Shown here piece by piece: positions 22,790 through 35,381 of a stretch of 64,000 nt of DNA. The notes under the pieces were generated by a model. The model worked only from the letters and a program-made list of their open reading frames with translations. It ran no database searches and was not told where the DNA came from. The number at the start of each line of letters is the position of its first letter. Position 1 is the first letter of the stretch. Both the position numbers and the translations under genes were made by a program. Origin of the DNA: Trema orientale (Eukaryota; Streptophyta; Magnoliopsida; Rosales; Cannabaceae); the NCBI GenBank assembly GCA_002914845.1, contig JXTC01000035.1, positions 1,055,315 to 1,119,314 on the forward strand, read 5' to 3'.

Positions 22790-24920
22790 AAATATGTAAG
22801 ATATGAGTAATGACCATGAAAGGAGATGTTGAAGCTTATTCGAGTTAGGACAAGAAGCAACAGAGACAATTGATTATGAGACTATTAAAGAATTCCCTTA
22901 GAAGTGAGCCGTACAATATGTGTGCCACGTACAATAACAACTTATTAATTTTTGTTCTTGCTTTACATATGATCAATAAGTTATATTCAAGAAAATAAAT
23001 AAAAATTTTGCATAAATTAATAGTGTGTTGTGTGTGTTAAAGGCTTAAAGCCTTAAATGGCCAGCTATTGTCTTTATCCTAAAGAATTAACAAAAGAAAC
23101 AGGGGAAAATAAAACCAATAAAAACCGTGAGGAAAGTCAGCTTTTTTATGACAAAGTCTAAAAATTTATGTCGTGCATGCCATTAACAGAGGAATATGAA
23201 GTATTCTTTTCTTAATGAAAGAAAATGAAACGTTATAGTAGTAAGCCTCTAAGCTCAGGGCTTGGAGATCTAAAAGCTAAATATAAAGAGGCAGAGTAGC
23301 TGTTTAGGACCACAATATATACGATATAGCATATGATCTAAAATTACATGATAAAGACATCTAGTTGGACATCACTGTAAGAAAATTTACAGTAATTCAT
23401 GTGGCAAAACAAGACAAAAACCTCAGAAATATGAGATTGAGAAGTTATTTTCTTTCCAACTCTCTTTTCAAATTTTGCCACTATATTATTGAAAAAAAAA
23501 ATATTTGTAACATTGAAATGCTGCTACAAAGGTATGAGATTAGCTTATATTTCGTATTTATTTTCCCGAGAGTTTGGTGAGTTTAGAAAAATAAAACATG
23601 AGAAAAATAATAATAAAGGACCTTTCTCTCTTGTAGGGGGCACTAGCATTTGGTAAATTGGCACTGGCAGCCTCATTCAACGCTCAAAGCCCATGTTTCC
23701 AAGTCAAACCTTTTATGTACATATAGCAAAGACTGGGAAGGTTAGACTATGTTTTTTTTTTTCCTTTGAGAAAAAAACAAAGAGTTGGGAACCCTTTAAA
23801 GAGAAGAGCGGGACCCAAAAGTTGAACAAGCGTGCCCAGCTGCACCAATTCCTTGCCTTGTAAAGAACCCAATTCTCTGACTTAGCAGATCTTTTTAAAG
23901 GGTCCTCTGGAAAAGTAAAAGGCTCTCTCTCTCTCTCTCTCTCTTTCTCACACAAGGTCATGTGTGTTAAGGGAAAAAAAAACTCACTAATTAAGTTTGG
24001 TTTTTTGCTTTGCTATTTTTCTCCTTTTCTCTTTTTGAGTCCTCTTCTTTTTGGCTCTTTTTCTCTTTCAATTTTCTTTTTCCATTTCTCTCTTTCTTTT
24101 TGGAAGTTTCTCATCACCATCCTATCTATTAATCTCTCCCTACGTCTTTCTGTGCCCAAAGACCTTTATTTGCCTTAAAAACCCTAAAAACTACATGTAC
24201 ACAACAGAAAGTAGTAGAATTACATAACCCAAAGTAACCCACACTTCAATTTTTTTCCCCCTCACTTTCACGCGTTTCATGAAACAAAAAATAAACAAGA
24301 GAAAGAAACCTAGAGAAGAGAGAATCTTTTGTGTTTGACTTAAGTGGATGTGTTTAAAGACCCAATTGAGTCTAATGAGTCTTGTTTTCATTTAATTTCT
24401 TTAGTCAACAAGTAGTTGAGAAATGGGTTGTTCTAGTTATGTGTTATGTTTGTAGTATTAGAAAATTGAAAGTCATATACAATAAGAGAGTTCTGAGAGA
24501 GTTGGGGGACCGCGAGTGGGGCTGAGATTGGGATATATAATATAAGGTCTGCAACTCTGAAAATCTGCATTCGTAAGAGAGTATCTGAATTCGTAGACTT
24601 AGAGCTCTGAAATTTCATTTAGAGGAATCCCATTTTGACAGAGTCTATACAGTATTGTACTTTCTCTCTCACTATTACAATTACAACCACGTAACGTAAT
24701 CAATTCCATGTGAATAAAAACAAAAACAAAAACAAGAGCTGAGAGCATCTCTCTCTCTCTCTTAAAAGCAAAAGAAAAAGCTTTATTAGCTCTTTCTCTC
24801 TGCTTACCCGAATCACCAATTTCTATGTTGCCAAACACAACCATAAAACGAAGTGCAATTTGAGTAAAGCACTCTTTATCTCATCTAACCCCACGTTACC
24901 CTCTCTCTCATTCTCTCTCT
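22790..24920. other. Intergenic, upstream of the MAKR gene
   Basis: It contains a (CT)n tract at 23924-23948 and further CT-rich stretches toward 24900. Open frames on both strands (for example 23365-23580 and 24191-24391) show no recognisable motif. The CT-rich DNA nearest the gene is probably promoter and 5' UTR. Confidence 0.5.
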
Positions 24921-24924
24921 ACCT

Positions 24925-24934
24925 TGTATAAAAC
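24925..24934 (+). promoter_or_regulatory. TATA box of the MAKR gene
   Basis: TGTATAAAAC sits 72-81 bases upstream of the ATG, just after a CT-rich tract. It predicts transcription from about 24955-24965 with a short CT-rich leader. Confidence 0.65.
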
Positions 24935-25005
24935 CCACTTTAAACGCCAGATCAAGTACACCCTTCTCTCTTTCTCTGTCTCTCTTTCTCCGTCTCTATA
25001 ACACC

Positions 25006-26370
25006 ATGGAAGCTCTCAACTTCCTCAAGTTCTGGAAACCCACCACATTTGGTCCTGTACTTGAAGTAGATAATGAGGTTGAAGAAGAAGAAGAAGAAGA
25101 AGAAGAAGACTCGTTCTTCGACTTGGAGCTCACAACACCAGATTTTGACCAAAAGGAGAAAAACCCAGATGAGAAAGCCACTAGAGAGACTGAAAGTCTG
25201 GACCTTCAAGAAGAAAAAGCCAGTGTACCAGCTAAAACCCCTAGCAGTAGAGAGCTCTGTTATCCCAAACCATCGATCTCTCCATCTCCTATCGACTCGA
25301 TTTCGAAACGTAAAATCCTTCCCCTTGAACCCATTAATCCGAAACCTCAATCTCCAATCGCTCTGCTCAAATCGGCTCCCACGTTTCGGGTTTTCACGTT
25401 CAAGAAATCTAAATCCAGAAGAACCGAAACGACAGAGAAAACAAGGGAAGCCATGTCGTTTGTGGATAACCGGAAGCAGTTAAGGCCTGAAGGGAAGCTC
25501 TTGACTGTGAGATTCAGCTTCGAAGAAGAAGCTTCAAACGTTTCGAGGCTGACGAGAGAAAGCAGCTCGAGAAGAACGGGAACCACCAAACGACAAGACC
25601 ACACCTCAGACGACACAAAAACAGAGCAGCGGTTCTCAAAGGACGTTATACAGAAATATCTCAAGCTCGTTAAACCTCTCTACGTGAAGGTCTCGAAACG
25701 GTGCAGCGAGAAGACGACGACCCCTTCTCCGGCCGCCGACTTTTTCATGGCGTCGCCGGCGTCTTCTACGGCGATGACGGCTTCCACGGCTTCTCCGAAA
25801 GACAGGCCGGTAAATAATTTCCCGGCGGGGATTCGGACCGTGTGCAAGCATCTGGGCAAGAGTAAATCATCGTCGTCGGCGGCGGCGGCTTCCACGGCCC
25901 AACCGCCGGCGAATAGGAGAGATGATTCGCTGTTGCAGCAGCATGATGGGATCCAAAGCGCCATTCTCCATTGCAAGAGGTCATTCAATTCATCTAGAGG
26001 TACTCATCTATACACTGCATTAAAGCTTGAAAATCACTATTTAATGTAGTTAATTAATGTATCTTTTTCTTTTTTGGTTTCAGATTCTTTTTCGTTGTCC
26101 AGATCAACAAGTGATTCTTCGTCCATGAAATCTTGTTCCAGTGGTAAGTATAACTCGTTTCACTGAAAAATTATGCTTCTAAAGTGTATAATAAGTTAAT
26201 TAATGCATATATTTATATATATGTGATAATTATGTCCAGACTTTTAACATTTTTGTCGTATCAAATTAATATTTTCAGACTCGTACCGGTTGTCTAACTC
26301 AGCTAGTGAAACTTCCCATGATTTTTCGGCAAGAAGCTCCATTGAAGAGGGTCGTGGTGTTAACATTTGA
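25006..26370 (+). CDS. MAKR5: Membrane-associated kinase regulator, MAKR5-like, three exons
   Basis: Probable plasma-membrane adaptor of receptor kinase signalling. MAKR proteins are relatives of BKI1, which binds and inhibits the brassinosteroid receptor; MAKR5 acts with CLE-peptide receptors in Arabidopsis roots. Exons are 25006-25999, 26084-26143 and 26279-26370, all GT-AG, giving 381 residues. It starts [11 protein letters not shown], followed by an acidic Glu run (residues about 26-35) and FFDLEL, as in other MAKRs. Ser/Pro-rich and basic patches follow (KKSKSRR, about residues 138-144), plausible for lipid binding. The C-terminal BKI1-type motif is [20 protein letters not shown] (residues about 306-325). 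Exons 2-3 encode a Ser-rich tail ending EEGRGVNI, which would be missed if translation stopped in intron 1. The family call is strong; the member number is by resemblance only. Confidence 0.87.
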
Positions 26371-27524
26371 ATCTAGTTCCTAATAAATCGATAGCTACAT
26401 AGAGAAAAAAAGGAAGAAGAAAAAAGAGACAGGATAGGATGGACTCTGTTTTTGTATTTTGTTGTGTGTTTTATTGTAAAAACAAAGGGAAGAAAGAATT
26501 AGAGAGGAAAGTGTTTTTTTTTTTTTTTCATGATATTTTTATTTTTGGTAGCTATGATTACCAGTGAAAATACCTTAGGGGATCTCTTGTTGTTGTCTGT
26601 AAAGTGATGGGTCATTATGAAAAAATTGAAGAAACTCTTGATTCGGATCTTTTTGGTTTTATGAATTTATCAGTAGCGTTTTTCTTGTACTATGCGCTCC
26701 AGCATAAGCCACGTCCCAATCCCATTATGTTGCTTTTTGAAATTTTGTGAGATGAGGTTTATGAACTCTTGAAATGACTCAACTAAACTTGTTTGCAACC
26801 ACATAACATAACCACTANGGGAATTTCGCTTTATAAAAAACTTCCTTTGGAATCGGGATATTAAGTAATTAGCTTTCATTAAAAAAAAAAATGTAATTAG
26901 CTCAAATTTCAGCATCAACATGAACTTCATTTCCAATATGGAATTCAGCAATAGTTGTCTCTATAATTCATTTTGGGTTTGACTCAATATTTTGACAAAT
27001 TGAAAAAATCCAAGGTGGTATAGTGATCAGAAATGAGGGTTATTTTTGGTAGAGAATTGAGGGTCATTAATTGATAATGAACCTGCATATTTCAGGGTGA
27101 TTTCATTCTGACAACATCTTTACTTTTGAAAAGTACTTTTGAATTGTAAAAAGAAGTATTTTATTTGCTTTTATTGAATGAAGCCTGATTTTTGAGTTCT
27201 TTCCAAAGAGGAAAGAAAAAGCATTCATATGCTTTCTCTACCAATTCCTCTTAGTTGTTTGTCCATCAGTCCCATCTGCTGATTGTTGGTTGGATGTTCA
27301 ATTTTGACTGCTTGTTGCAGCTTGGAAACTGCTACAAAGGCCATACATCTTTTCTCACCTCATTACATTGACCTGCCTTTAGTTACCTTTGCCATTTTTC
27401 GGTTGGGACCTCCCTTAAATTAATTGAAATTACATGAATAGCACCCCTAAAATTGAAGGGCCTTTTTAGGCTCTCCAGTTTTAAAAATATTCGGGTGAAA
27501 ATAACCTCTGGGCTCTAGCTGATA
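26371..27524. other. Intergenic, downstream of the MAKR gene
   Basis: The 3' UTR probably ends within the first 200 bases (T run at 26515-26530). A single N lies at 26818. The open frame 26670-26951 (minus) crosses that N and shows no motif. Confidence 0.5.
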
Positions 27525-28446
27525 CAACTAGTTAAGGATTAAAATGTTACTGTTGATGTTGATGTCGAGATTTTATTTTACGGATATTGTCAAAAATATT
27601 ATCGATATCAAAGATATTCCGAAAAAATACCAAAATTTGTCTTAAACTCAAAATTTTCAAAGAAAATTCTAAAAAATGCTAAAATAAGTGATATTGTATA
27701 ATTTATATAAGTTTTATTAAAAAACAAAACCTGTTTATACTTTATAAGATAATAAAATATACGTATATAGTAGAAAAAAGATCGAATTTTATTTTATAGG
27801 ACAATTTTAAAATCAGAATATATATCACACTATTTATTTAATACATCTCATATAAATATCTTACAAATTACAACTAGTTTTAAATTACATTGAAAATAAA
27901 TAAAAATCATTGATAATATAGAACAGTTCAAATACATTCAATACCAAAACGAGTTTCAATGAAGTTGAAAGTTATAAGATAAATTCCCGTCTTAATCCAA
28001 AATTTCTTTCAAAAGTTATGAGAGTTCTTTGTAGAGATTTCAAAATAATAAATACAAGTAGCGCAAACATTTTTATTGAATACAAGTAATTCCAAAACTT
28101 TGTCGATAAACTGTAGAGAGAGAACTATGATTTATTTTTATATTTTTTATTACCATTTTCTATTAAAAAAAAAGATTTAGAAAAAAATTCGACATTTCTG
28201 TCGACATTTCAAAATGTCGATGACATTGTCGCGACAGTGTCTATAAATATCTCAATATTAGCTCATTTTTTACCAATATTTTACCAATATCGACATATCC
28301 CCGATATTGTCAACATTTTACGGATATTTCATGGATACACAGAAAAAAATATTTTTCTACTCCATATCGATGTCCAGACTTTAAAATACAGATATTGTCC
28401 CGACAATATCGACAAATATCATGACATTTTAATCCATGCAACTAGT
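27525..28446. mobile_element. Mutator-like non-autonomous element with 8-bp target duplication
   Basis: The body 27533-28438 (906 bp) is flanked by identical CAACTAGT at 27525-27532 and 28439-28446. Terminal inverted repeats share GGATTAAAATGT (left TAAGGATTAAAATGTTACTG, right read inward CATGGATTAAAATGTCATG). Near both ends it is dense in GATATTGTCGACA-like self-complementary motifs. No transposase is visible. Confidence 0.82.
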
Positions 28447-30545
28447 ACACAACAAGAGCACATGACTTAGTAGTAGTGGTAAATCAATGCACATATTGAT
28501 TCAAGACTGAAAAAATCCAAGAAAATGTGAGGAAAAGAACGTTATATAATATGATTTCTCACCATATAGATTCAATGGCTACAAGACATGAAATTTGATG
28601 GTTTGAAAATTTGAAGTTTGAAAAAAGAGGGAAGTGACTGTCTGTCTGAGTAAGGCCACAACCCATTAAATGACATGAGGACTAATGTCCTGACCCGCAA
28701 GCAATGGGGATTCAAGTTTCCAAAGCACCATCATAGTATTATAGTGACAAAATACCAAAATCAAATGAGCCAAAGACAAATGTGGGCCCCGTCTATTTTA
28801 ATTGCAGACACCAATGCAGTCTTCACGGTGCACCACAATATTACAACTTTTTTTTTTTCGAGTGTGTATTACAACTTAAACCATGCACCCTCATATTTTT
28901 TTTTTTTTTAAAAAGAAAAAACCGATGACTGTTGACATACCAAAATGTATATTGCATCCGTTTAACTTGGTGTAATTTTGATTATGATATCATTTTCTAG
29001 AGTTAAAAAATGCATAATGCTAACTAATACACCTCACCATATAAATCTGAAAAAAGAAAAAGAAAATTTGCAGCAGAAATTCAAGACAAATACCCCACTA
29101 CAGATATCAAGTGAATCACAAGACAAGAGGGTCCCTCTCTTCACAAGATTTGAGGGTCATCTGAGTTTCAACAATTAAGGTGTACTATGGGAATATAGAC
29201 CATATTGGCATTGCTTGGACTGAAAGTGACTCCATCAGTTGATCTGATCCATAATCCTGTGCATTCATTTATTTTCTTCCTCCAACTAGTATAGCAGTAT
29301 ATGACCCGACATCACGTTAAGCTATTAATTGGTATTGAACATGGTTTGTTTTTGTCTTTCCTTGTCAAACTTTCATTATACAAAGTCTATATTGCACTGT
29401 TGTTTAAGGTCAATCTAGCTAAAGATTGTTATATATGGACTTTGTGATTTTCAAACATTTGGGTTTTTCTTAACATTTAGTTGGTAAGCTCTAGATTAAC
29501 TTAATTGCTTTTTTAGTGAAAGTAATAAGTGTAAACCAGTAAAGGGTATGATTCACTGTACCAACTAGAGGACTTTATAGATAGAGGACAATGAGGATAA
29601 TTCTTTTAAGTATTTGAGAATTTTATACAGAGGAATGCAATGAATGAACCAAAAGAGACAATAGAGAAACAAAGACCCGACACCGTATTTTCATCCGAGG
29701 GCCATAGATTTGTTTTGTTTCATCTGCTGATTATGTGTCTCATTGTGTTCTATCTTTTATAAGAAAATCCACAATTGCACCATAGATGCTACTATATATG
29801 TGTCATGTTCACCAATTTCCCAACACTAATATAAGATTTATTGTTGGTGAAAATAACATTCTTGGGGAACATTATCATTAGAAATGGAGTTCATTGCTCT
29901 TGAGTTCATTGGACCTGTCTTAATCATCCGGCAAATGTGAAAAGGAAAAGAAAAATGACATATTTTACCTGTGAAAAACAGTGTCAACCTCGGGGAAGGA
30001 ACGTTGTTACAATCAATTATGCATGAACTAGATTCGAAGGTCTTAATTATGTATGTAGATGTTAATAAAGAAGGTTGAAATTGCCATATCTTAAAGCAAG
30101 GTAGCTAACCGAATGCAATAATTATAATGTAAAGAGAACACCATTAAAGATAATCTATGAGCCACGGATTTCAAAGTCAGTCCACATCATTAGGCTTATG
30201 GTGATTGGGATCTTAATATATTGTTAATTGAGGACAAATCTGTTGGTGATTAGCTGATACAAAACAACACATCTAGAAGACTAAAACCTGAACTAAAAGA
30301 CAAAAATAAGTAAATGAACAAAAGAAGAGAGAGCAAAGAGAGAGAGAGAGAGAGCTACAGTCTTTAATCACTCGCTAGCACTATTTGCCTTCACTTTGCT
30401 ATTCCCTGTACAGACATTCACATGTGGGCCACTGGCTTTGGTTTGGGCCGGGATGTATCATTTAGGCCCAAATACGAATGTAGTGGACTTGTTCCAGAGG
30501 CAGGCCGTTGTTTTAACATGTGGCCCTTATCAGTCGACTAATTGA
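28447..30545. other. Intergenic, nothing recognised
   Basis: Open frames at 28675-28911 and 28978-29178 have no motif. A (GA)n run lies at 30335-30353. No element boundaries are seen. Confidence 0.45.
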
Positions 30546-30760
30546 CAAAATTAGGCTGAGTGGCACAATTGGTGGCTCGTATTAGTTTTGTAACGGTTTT
30601 TCATTTGTTATCTATGGAAGTACCCTACTAATGATAGCAGGCATATTGGAAGTACCCTACTAATGATAGCAGGCATATTTCCTCTTATTCTACGCGAGGA
30701 AATTAGGCTGAATTGTACTTTGGTGATTACTATTAATTTTGTAGCTGTCTTTTCCGTATA
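30546..30760. repeat. Short dispersed repeat and 32-bp tandem duplication
   Basis: A unit starting AAATTAGGCTGAGTGGCAC…TATTAGTTTTGTAACGG recurs in diverged form at about 30702 and again at 33785. Between the first two, GGAAGTACCCTACTAATGAT… is perfectly duplicated (30616-30647 and 30648-30679). Confidence 0.7.
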
Positions 30761-31625
30761 AAAAAAAAAAGCCCGGCTAGCTATGAAACTAATATTCTTC
30801 TTTAAAACTGCTAGCTATCAATGGAAGTATCCATATACTCTTCTACTCTATAATTACTTGATTACGTTTTCCGGCATTGTGATGAAATCCACTTCAAACT
30901 CGGTCCGCCACACTAATATAAACAATAAAATACGCATGTCACGTTATTTTGAAATATTAATTTCATATAATCAAGTTACATAACAAAATTTATCAGTCGT
31001 CGCTTGAAACCCGTACAATTAGGACTGCCTTTTAAATTTTTAATATCTGTATAGAGCTAGGAAGAGCTAAGGACGAAATATATAGAACAACTTTAGAAAG
31101 ATTATAATGAGATTTTATGATTGGTCCTTCCCACAGAAATGATCGTTTATTTGATTGATAGAGACAACAACCAATTAATTATAACAAATAGAAAAAATAT
31201 ATTCTATACTTCTTGTTTGAGCGGCATATTCAGCACGTATTGAACGATGACTAGGTTAAATGCATTAAACTGACTTATATGACGATATAAATGCTTGAAA
31301 TTGACTGTTATAACACTATACGAATAACAGTATAAAAAGAAAAAACAATCTTATTTTGAGGAAAAAATGCTTGAAAAAAGGAAAACTCAAAACCTGAAAA
31401 AGGAGGAAAAAAATTTCTTTTTTTTTTGGAGGGGGCTTAACTACAGTCTACATACAACAGGCCACATACTCAAATATCAAAGATTCAAGACAGTAACCTA
31501 CGATATTTAACACCACACACCCCCCCCCCCAAAAAAAAGATTCAAGACATTAAAGAAAACAAAAAGAAAACAAAAAATACAGAGAACTAATCAAAACCCA
31601 GGCTCAAAATCGATCCAAAAGGGTA
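30761..31625. other. Intergenic, includes the probable 3' UTR of the LEA_2 gene
   Basis: The open frame 30783-30983 has no motif. A C10 run followed by A8 lies at 31521-31538. Otherwise nothing. Confidence 0.45.
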
Positions 31626-32282
31626 TCATAGGCATTTCAAATTCTGAATCGTTCTGGTTGCGATAATAACATCCATGGTGCAATTAAGCTTAGCAGACTT
31701 CTTCTTTTTAATGACCTTTATAACTTGAATCTTCCCTTCCAGCTCGGAGTAGCCGGTCAACGTCAAGACCCCGGCTCCGATATCCCTTCCCAGATCATCG
31801 AACTCGGCCTGGCCACCCAAGCCAGCCGAGTTCAGAACCACCGTGGCGTTGACCTTCTTGGTTGACCTAGCCCTGACTCGGGCATCATCGATGAAACCCT
31901 GGCCAAGTGTCAAACCCCTATAGGAGAACACGACAGAGCCGTACTCGTACTTAAACCGACCGTAGTTTCTGTTTCGGACCGTGAACTGAGCGTTCAATCT
32001 CAGGTTGAGCGAAGGGTTTGAGGAGTTTCCAACTTGGAAGCTGGTGAATGAGGCTGCTCTGAGTCTGAACTTCGGTGTTTTGAAGCGTAAAACGACAAGA
32101 GCAAAGACCAAAACGACAACGGTTTGGAAAACGACAAAGGCTGAGATGTATAGTATCCGTTTCCGCCGCTTCTTGCGGCGGAGCTCCTCCTCGGCTAGTG
32201 ACTCGTCGCTTCGGATGTACGTGTGGGGCGGAGCTAAGGGATAGGACGGTTGTTGATTATGATCAAACTTCTCAGTCTCCAT
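31626..32282 (-). CDS. LEA_2 (NDR1/HIN1-like) membrane protein, 218 aa
   Basis: Single-exon member of the plant LEA_2/NHL family, many of which are plasma-membrane or ER proteins with an external beta-sandwich (LEA14-like) domain linked to stress and defence. Residues 1-42 are a polar cytosolic tail with a basic cluster (RRKKRRKR). A single membrane helix follows (about 43-65, ILYISAFVVFQTVVVLVFAL), then RFKTPKFRLR and the LEA_2 domain (about 80-205) with N-glycosylation sequons such as NSS, NAT and NCT. The RARSTKKVN and KKKSAKLNCT motifs are shared with the genes at 35382 and 42537. The start is the first ATG and the length is typical. On the minus strand, TATA-like sequence lies about 40-55 bases upstream (32320-32335). 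Exact biochemical function is not known for this subgroup. Confidence 0.9.
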   Translation of the reverse strand: METEKFDHNQQPSYPLAPPHTYIRSDESLAEEELRRKKRRKRILYISAFVVFQTVVVLVFALVVLRFKTPKFRLRAASFTSFQVGNSSNPSLNLRLNAQFTVRNRNYGRFKYEYGSVVFSYRGLTLGQGFIDDARVRARSTKKVNATVVLNSAGLGGQAEFDDLGRDIGAGVLTLTGYSELEGKIQVIKVIKKKKSAKLNCTMDVIIATRTIQNLKCL

Positions 32283-32961
32283 TTTTTGTTTTTTCGGTTA
32301 ATATAAGTGGCCATACTTATAGATAAATATAACTATATTATATAAGAAAAGAGGTACCTAAGTACGGTATGTACGTACAAATTTTTGGGAGACTTTATGT
32401 TTGAGTAATAAGTTTTCGTTGAAAAATATGTGGTGCAGTTTAAGACTTGACTTTGGGATGTATGCATCTAGATGATGTGTTACGTGTCAACCAATCAAAA
32501 CCAAATTATATATGTCAAAACAATAAGAGAAGCTTCTATATGTTCAGAGATCTATGTATACATATGTCCAAATTGTTTTGTCTAATTTCTTCTTGTGATG
32601 GCCAATGGACATTTACTTTTGGGTTTTAGTGACATAATCAGAACTGTAATTATTAAAATATTTGAAACAGACTTGTCTTTGCCCGTTCATATTGCACAAA
32701 GAAATTTATGCAGATATGATGTATACGGCATTGAAATGATTTTCTTAATTTGACTGCTCCTGCTTTAGACTTTCGTATTATTTACTGAAAAATAAGGAAA
32801 AACAAGTTCAGTAGTGGTTATGGCCTTTCTGGATATGATGGAGCAATTAGAAAAGTCATAATTACTATTATCTGGAAAAAAAAAAAGTTCAAAAAAATAC
32901 TGCTGATTTGCACTCATTAATTTCCTTTTCTAGCAACCTAGAAAACTTTTTTTCCCTTTAA
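32283..32961. other. Upstream region of the LEA_2 gene
   Basis: It holds a likely minus-strand TATA region at 32320-32335. The open frame 32447-32629 has no motif. Confidence 0.45.
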
Positions 32962-33252
32962 GGCTCTGTTTGGAACCTGGATTTTTGGAGAGAAAAAAAA
33001 AAAAATTCAAGAGATCCTATTCTCTTGTTTAGATTGAAACAGAAAATGATTAAAATGTTTTTTCAAGAAAAATCTAAAACTTGATTTGATTTTTTTTTTT
33101 TTAGTTTGTAGAATGTTGACATATTAATTAGTAAAGCCAAAAGTGTAAAAATAAACTTCTATAAACTTTTAGGAAAATTATTTTCTTCTTTATTTTTTCG
33201 TGATTTTTTCTTTGCAATTTTTTTTTCTTTTCGGATTTCAAACAGAGCCTAA
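32959..33252. mobile_element. Tourist-like MITE (PIF/Harbinger type)
   Basis: The body 32962-33249 (288 bp) is flanked on both sides by TAA, the Tourist target preference. The ends are perfect 11-bp inverted repeats GGCTCTGTTTG, the classic Tourist-style terminus. No coding capacity. Confidence 0.85.
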
Positions 33253-33665
33253 GATTATGTTTGGTAGAAAAGAAAAGGGAGATGAAAGAAGATGTAGAGA
33301 GAAAAATGGAGAAAAAAAATTAAAAAATAGCTGTTTGTATATGAAGAAAAAAGAAAAGGAAGACTGATGAGTAAAAAAAAGAAAAAAAATAGTAGGAGCT
33401 ACACAAAAAATTTCTCTCCAAAAATAAAAAAAGAAATTGAAGAAAAACTAGTTTAAATGATGAGTGGAGTTGAATTTACTTAAATATCCTTGCATATTAA
33501 ATTTAAGATATTAATAACAAAGGTAAAATAGTGTTCATAAAATAAATAAATTTTTTATTCTTCTTATATACTATACCAAACAATTACATAAGAAAAATAC
33601 TTTTCTTTTCATCCTACGTCTTTTATCTCCCTAACTGTTTTTTTTCCTTCCCTCCTACTTTTGGT
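33253..33665. mobile_element. Second purine/pyrimidine hairpin MITE-like element
   Basis: Directly abutting the Tourist element. The left half is purine-rich from TTATGTTTGGTAGAAAAGAA. The right half is pyrimidine-rich (CTTTTCTTTTCATCC, CTTCCCTCCTAC). The plan and the TATGTTTGGTAG end resemble the element at 15890-16306. Its right boundary is uncertain. Confidence 0.45.
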
Positions 33666-35230
33666 TATCACAATAGAATATTTCACCCGTACGTATTCTT
33701 GTAATTTAGCAATTATGATAGTCAATATTTTCCCAAATAAAAAGTCTTGCATTACCACAATGGACTCGAACCCAATTTTAGGAAATTAGGCCGAGCGGCG
33801 TTTTCGCGGCTGGTAACTTGGTGTTAACTTTTTAGTAGTTTTTCTCAAGTCTGACCATACTGTTCAATCCTCCTCTCCTGTTGTATAACTAAAGCCAAAA
33901 CTCGGCAGAAAAATTGCAAACGTCGAAAACCAGTTTATCAATCGATTAAAATGTCTAATTTCTACATGATATCATGTCCTTTTTCTTTTGAACACCTCTT
34001 CATGATCAACAGGTTGCTAGTTAATTGGTTCCAAAACAGTTTTTTTTCTTGTAATCTCAATCAATAAGCCGTTACTCCTATGTTGGGCATAGTGTGATGA
34101 CTATAATACATAAATATATAACATGTTATGAGCAACAAAAAAAAAAAAAAAGGCATAATTAGCCAATACCAGTTGAAGGCTACATGTTTTACTCTTGTAT
34201 ATTTTGTTTCGGTTGGCAAGAAATTTAATTTGATTTTTAAAGCTTTCAAACATTTGACGCTTTGTAAGTTGAAAAATGATACGTCGATCGTTTTACGAAA
34301 CTTTTTTTTTTTTTTTGGGTGGACAAAACTTTTTTCGGTTCTATAAAAAAGACAATTTTTTGTTGTTTACTGTGGGTGCCGGTTTTGTTTGCACGTAAAA
34401 CCATCTGTCGTTTTGTACTTTTTCATTGAAACGCCTTGTGTTTTACACTTTTTTTATGTCGTTTCTTATTATACAAAAGCGGCCGTATGCCGTTTTAAGT
34501 CATCGTACGGAGCTTTTACGAGCCCCGAAGGAGGGCCGACAATTTTAGTTTATTTAGTCATCAAACTATCTTGTCGTTTTGCTTTTCTGGTAATTACAAA
34601 ATACCGTGTCGATTACTATAAAATGTCACATTGTGCCTTTGGTCCGCTTTTACATTTTGCCGATATACATATGAGAGGGTGCGGAATTTAACAAGTTATA
34701 ATTAATAACAATTTAATAAATAATTAATTAGCTCCTAAAAATAAAGAAACTAATTAATTAATTGATCAACTTCTCAGACTGTTTCAAAAGCGTTAGAAGA
34801 TGTCAAAAGAGCTTTGCGCTTCGTCTTTTGCCAACTGCTTTGCGATTTGTCTTTATCTTGTTTGCTGCTCTCAATATTTCCAACAACAAAAACAACTATA
34901 TTCTCTTTCAGAAGTTTCAACATATAGGAATAGTAGTCTCCTTGATTGAGACAAAAGCAAGCAGCAACGACAATTATACATATACATATATATAGATCGT
35001 AAGAAAGCTTCGAACTTGGTTATGTTATGAATCAAAATTTCACTAAAGCCCACTGTATTTATTAATCATATTTTATTATTCTCTCTTTTAGACTAAACCA
35101 TTGGCCCTGCCCATTCATCATACATTGACAAGTTCGTTGGTCCATTTATCTGATGATCTCAACATCATAATTTTTCTACGGACGCTTTGGAATGATATAA
35201 CACGCGTTACATGAATAATCCATAACATAT
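33666..35230. other. Intergenic between LEA_2 genes; odd CG-bearing stretch
   Basis: One diverged copy of the AAATTAGGC repeat lies at about 33784. At 34160-34680 short motifs of the type TGTCGTTTTG/TGCCGTTTTA recur every 30-60 bases, and this stretch has more CpG than its neighbours. It may be a decayed repeat. The open frames there are unconvincing. Confidence 0.4.
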
Positions 35231-35234
35231 ATTC

Positions 35235-35247
35235 CCTATATATATGC
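35235..35247 (+). promoter_or_regulatory. TATA box of the repeat-bearing LEA_2 gene
   Basis: CCTATATATATGC lies about 140 bases before the chosen ATG. It implies that transcription starts near 35265-35275, downstream of the in-frame ATG at 35244. Confidence 0.6.
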
Positions 35248-35381
35248 ATAGCTTGATAAGATCTCTAACATTACAAGTATACTCTATTCTTCTTCAGTAC
35301 ATCCATCCAAGTAAGGAGAAACTCAAAATCTTCTCAACACCAATTAAAGCTAGCGTCTACTTAATCGATATTTCAAGTAAG

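Noticed and set aside
25073-25988. Several open frames on both strands over the MAKR gene
   Set aside because: Low-complexity shadows of the MAKR coding exon.
35244-35381. Upstream in-frame ATG of the repeat-bearing LEA_2 gene
   Set aside because: It lies at the TATA box itself, upstream of the predicted transcription start. The ATG at 35382 has a far better context.
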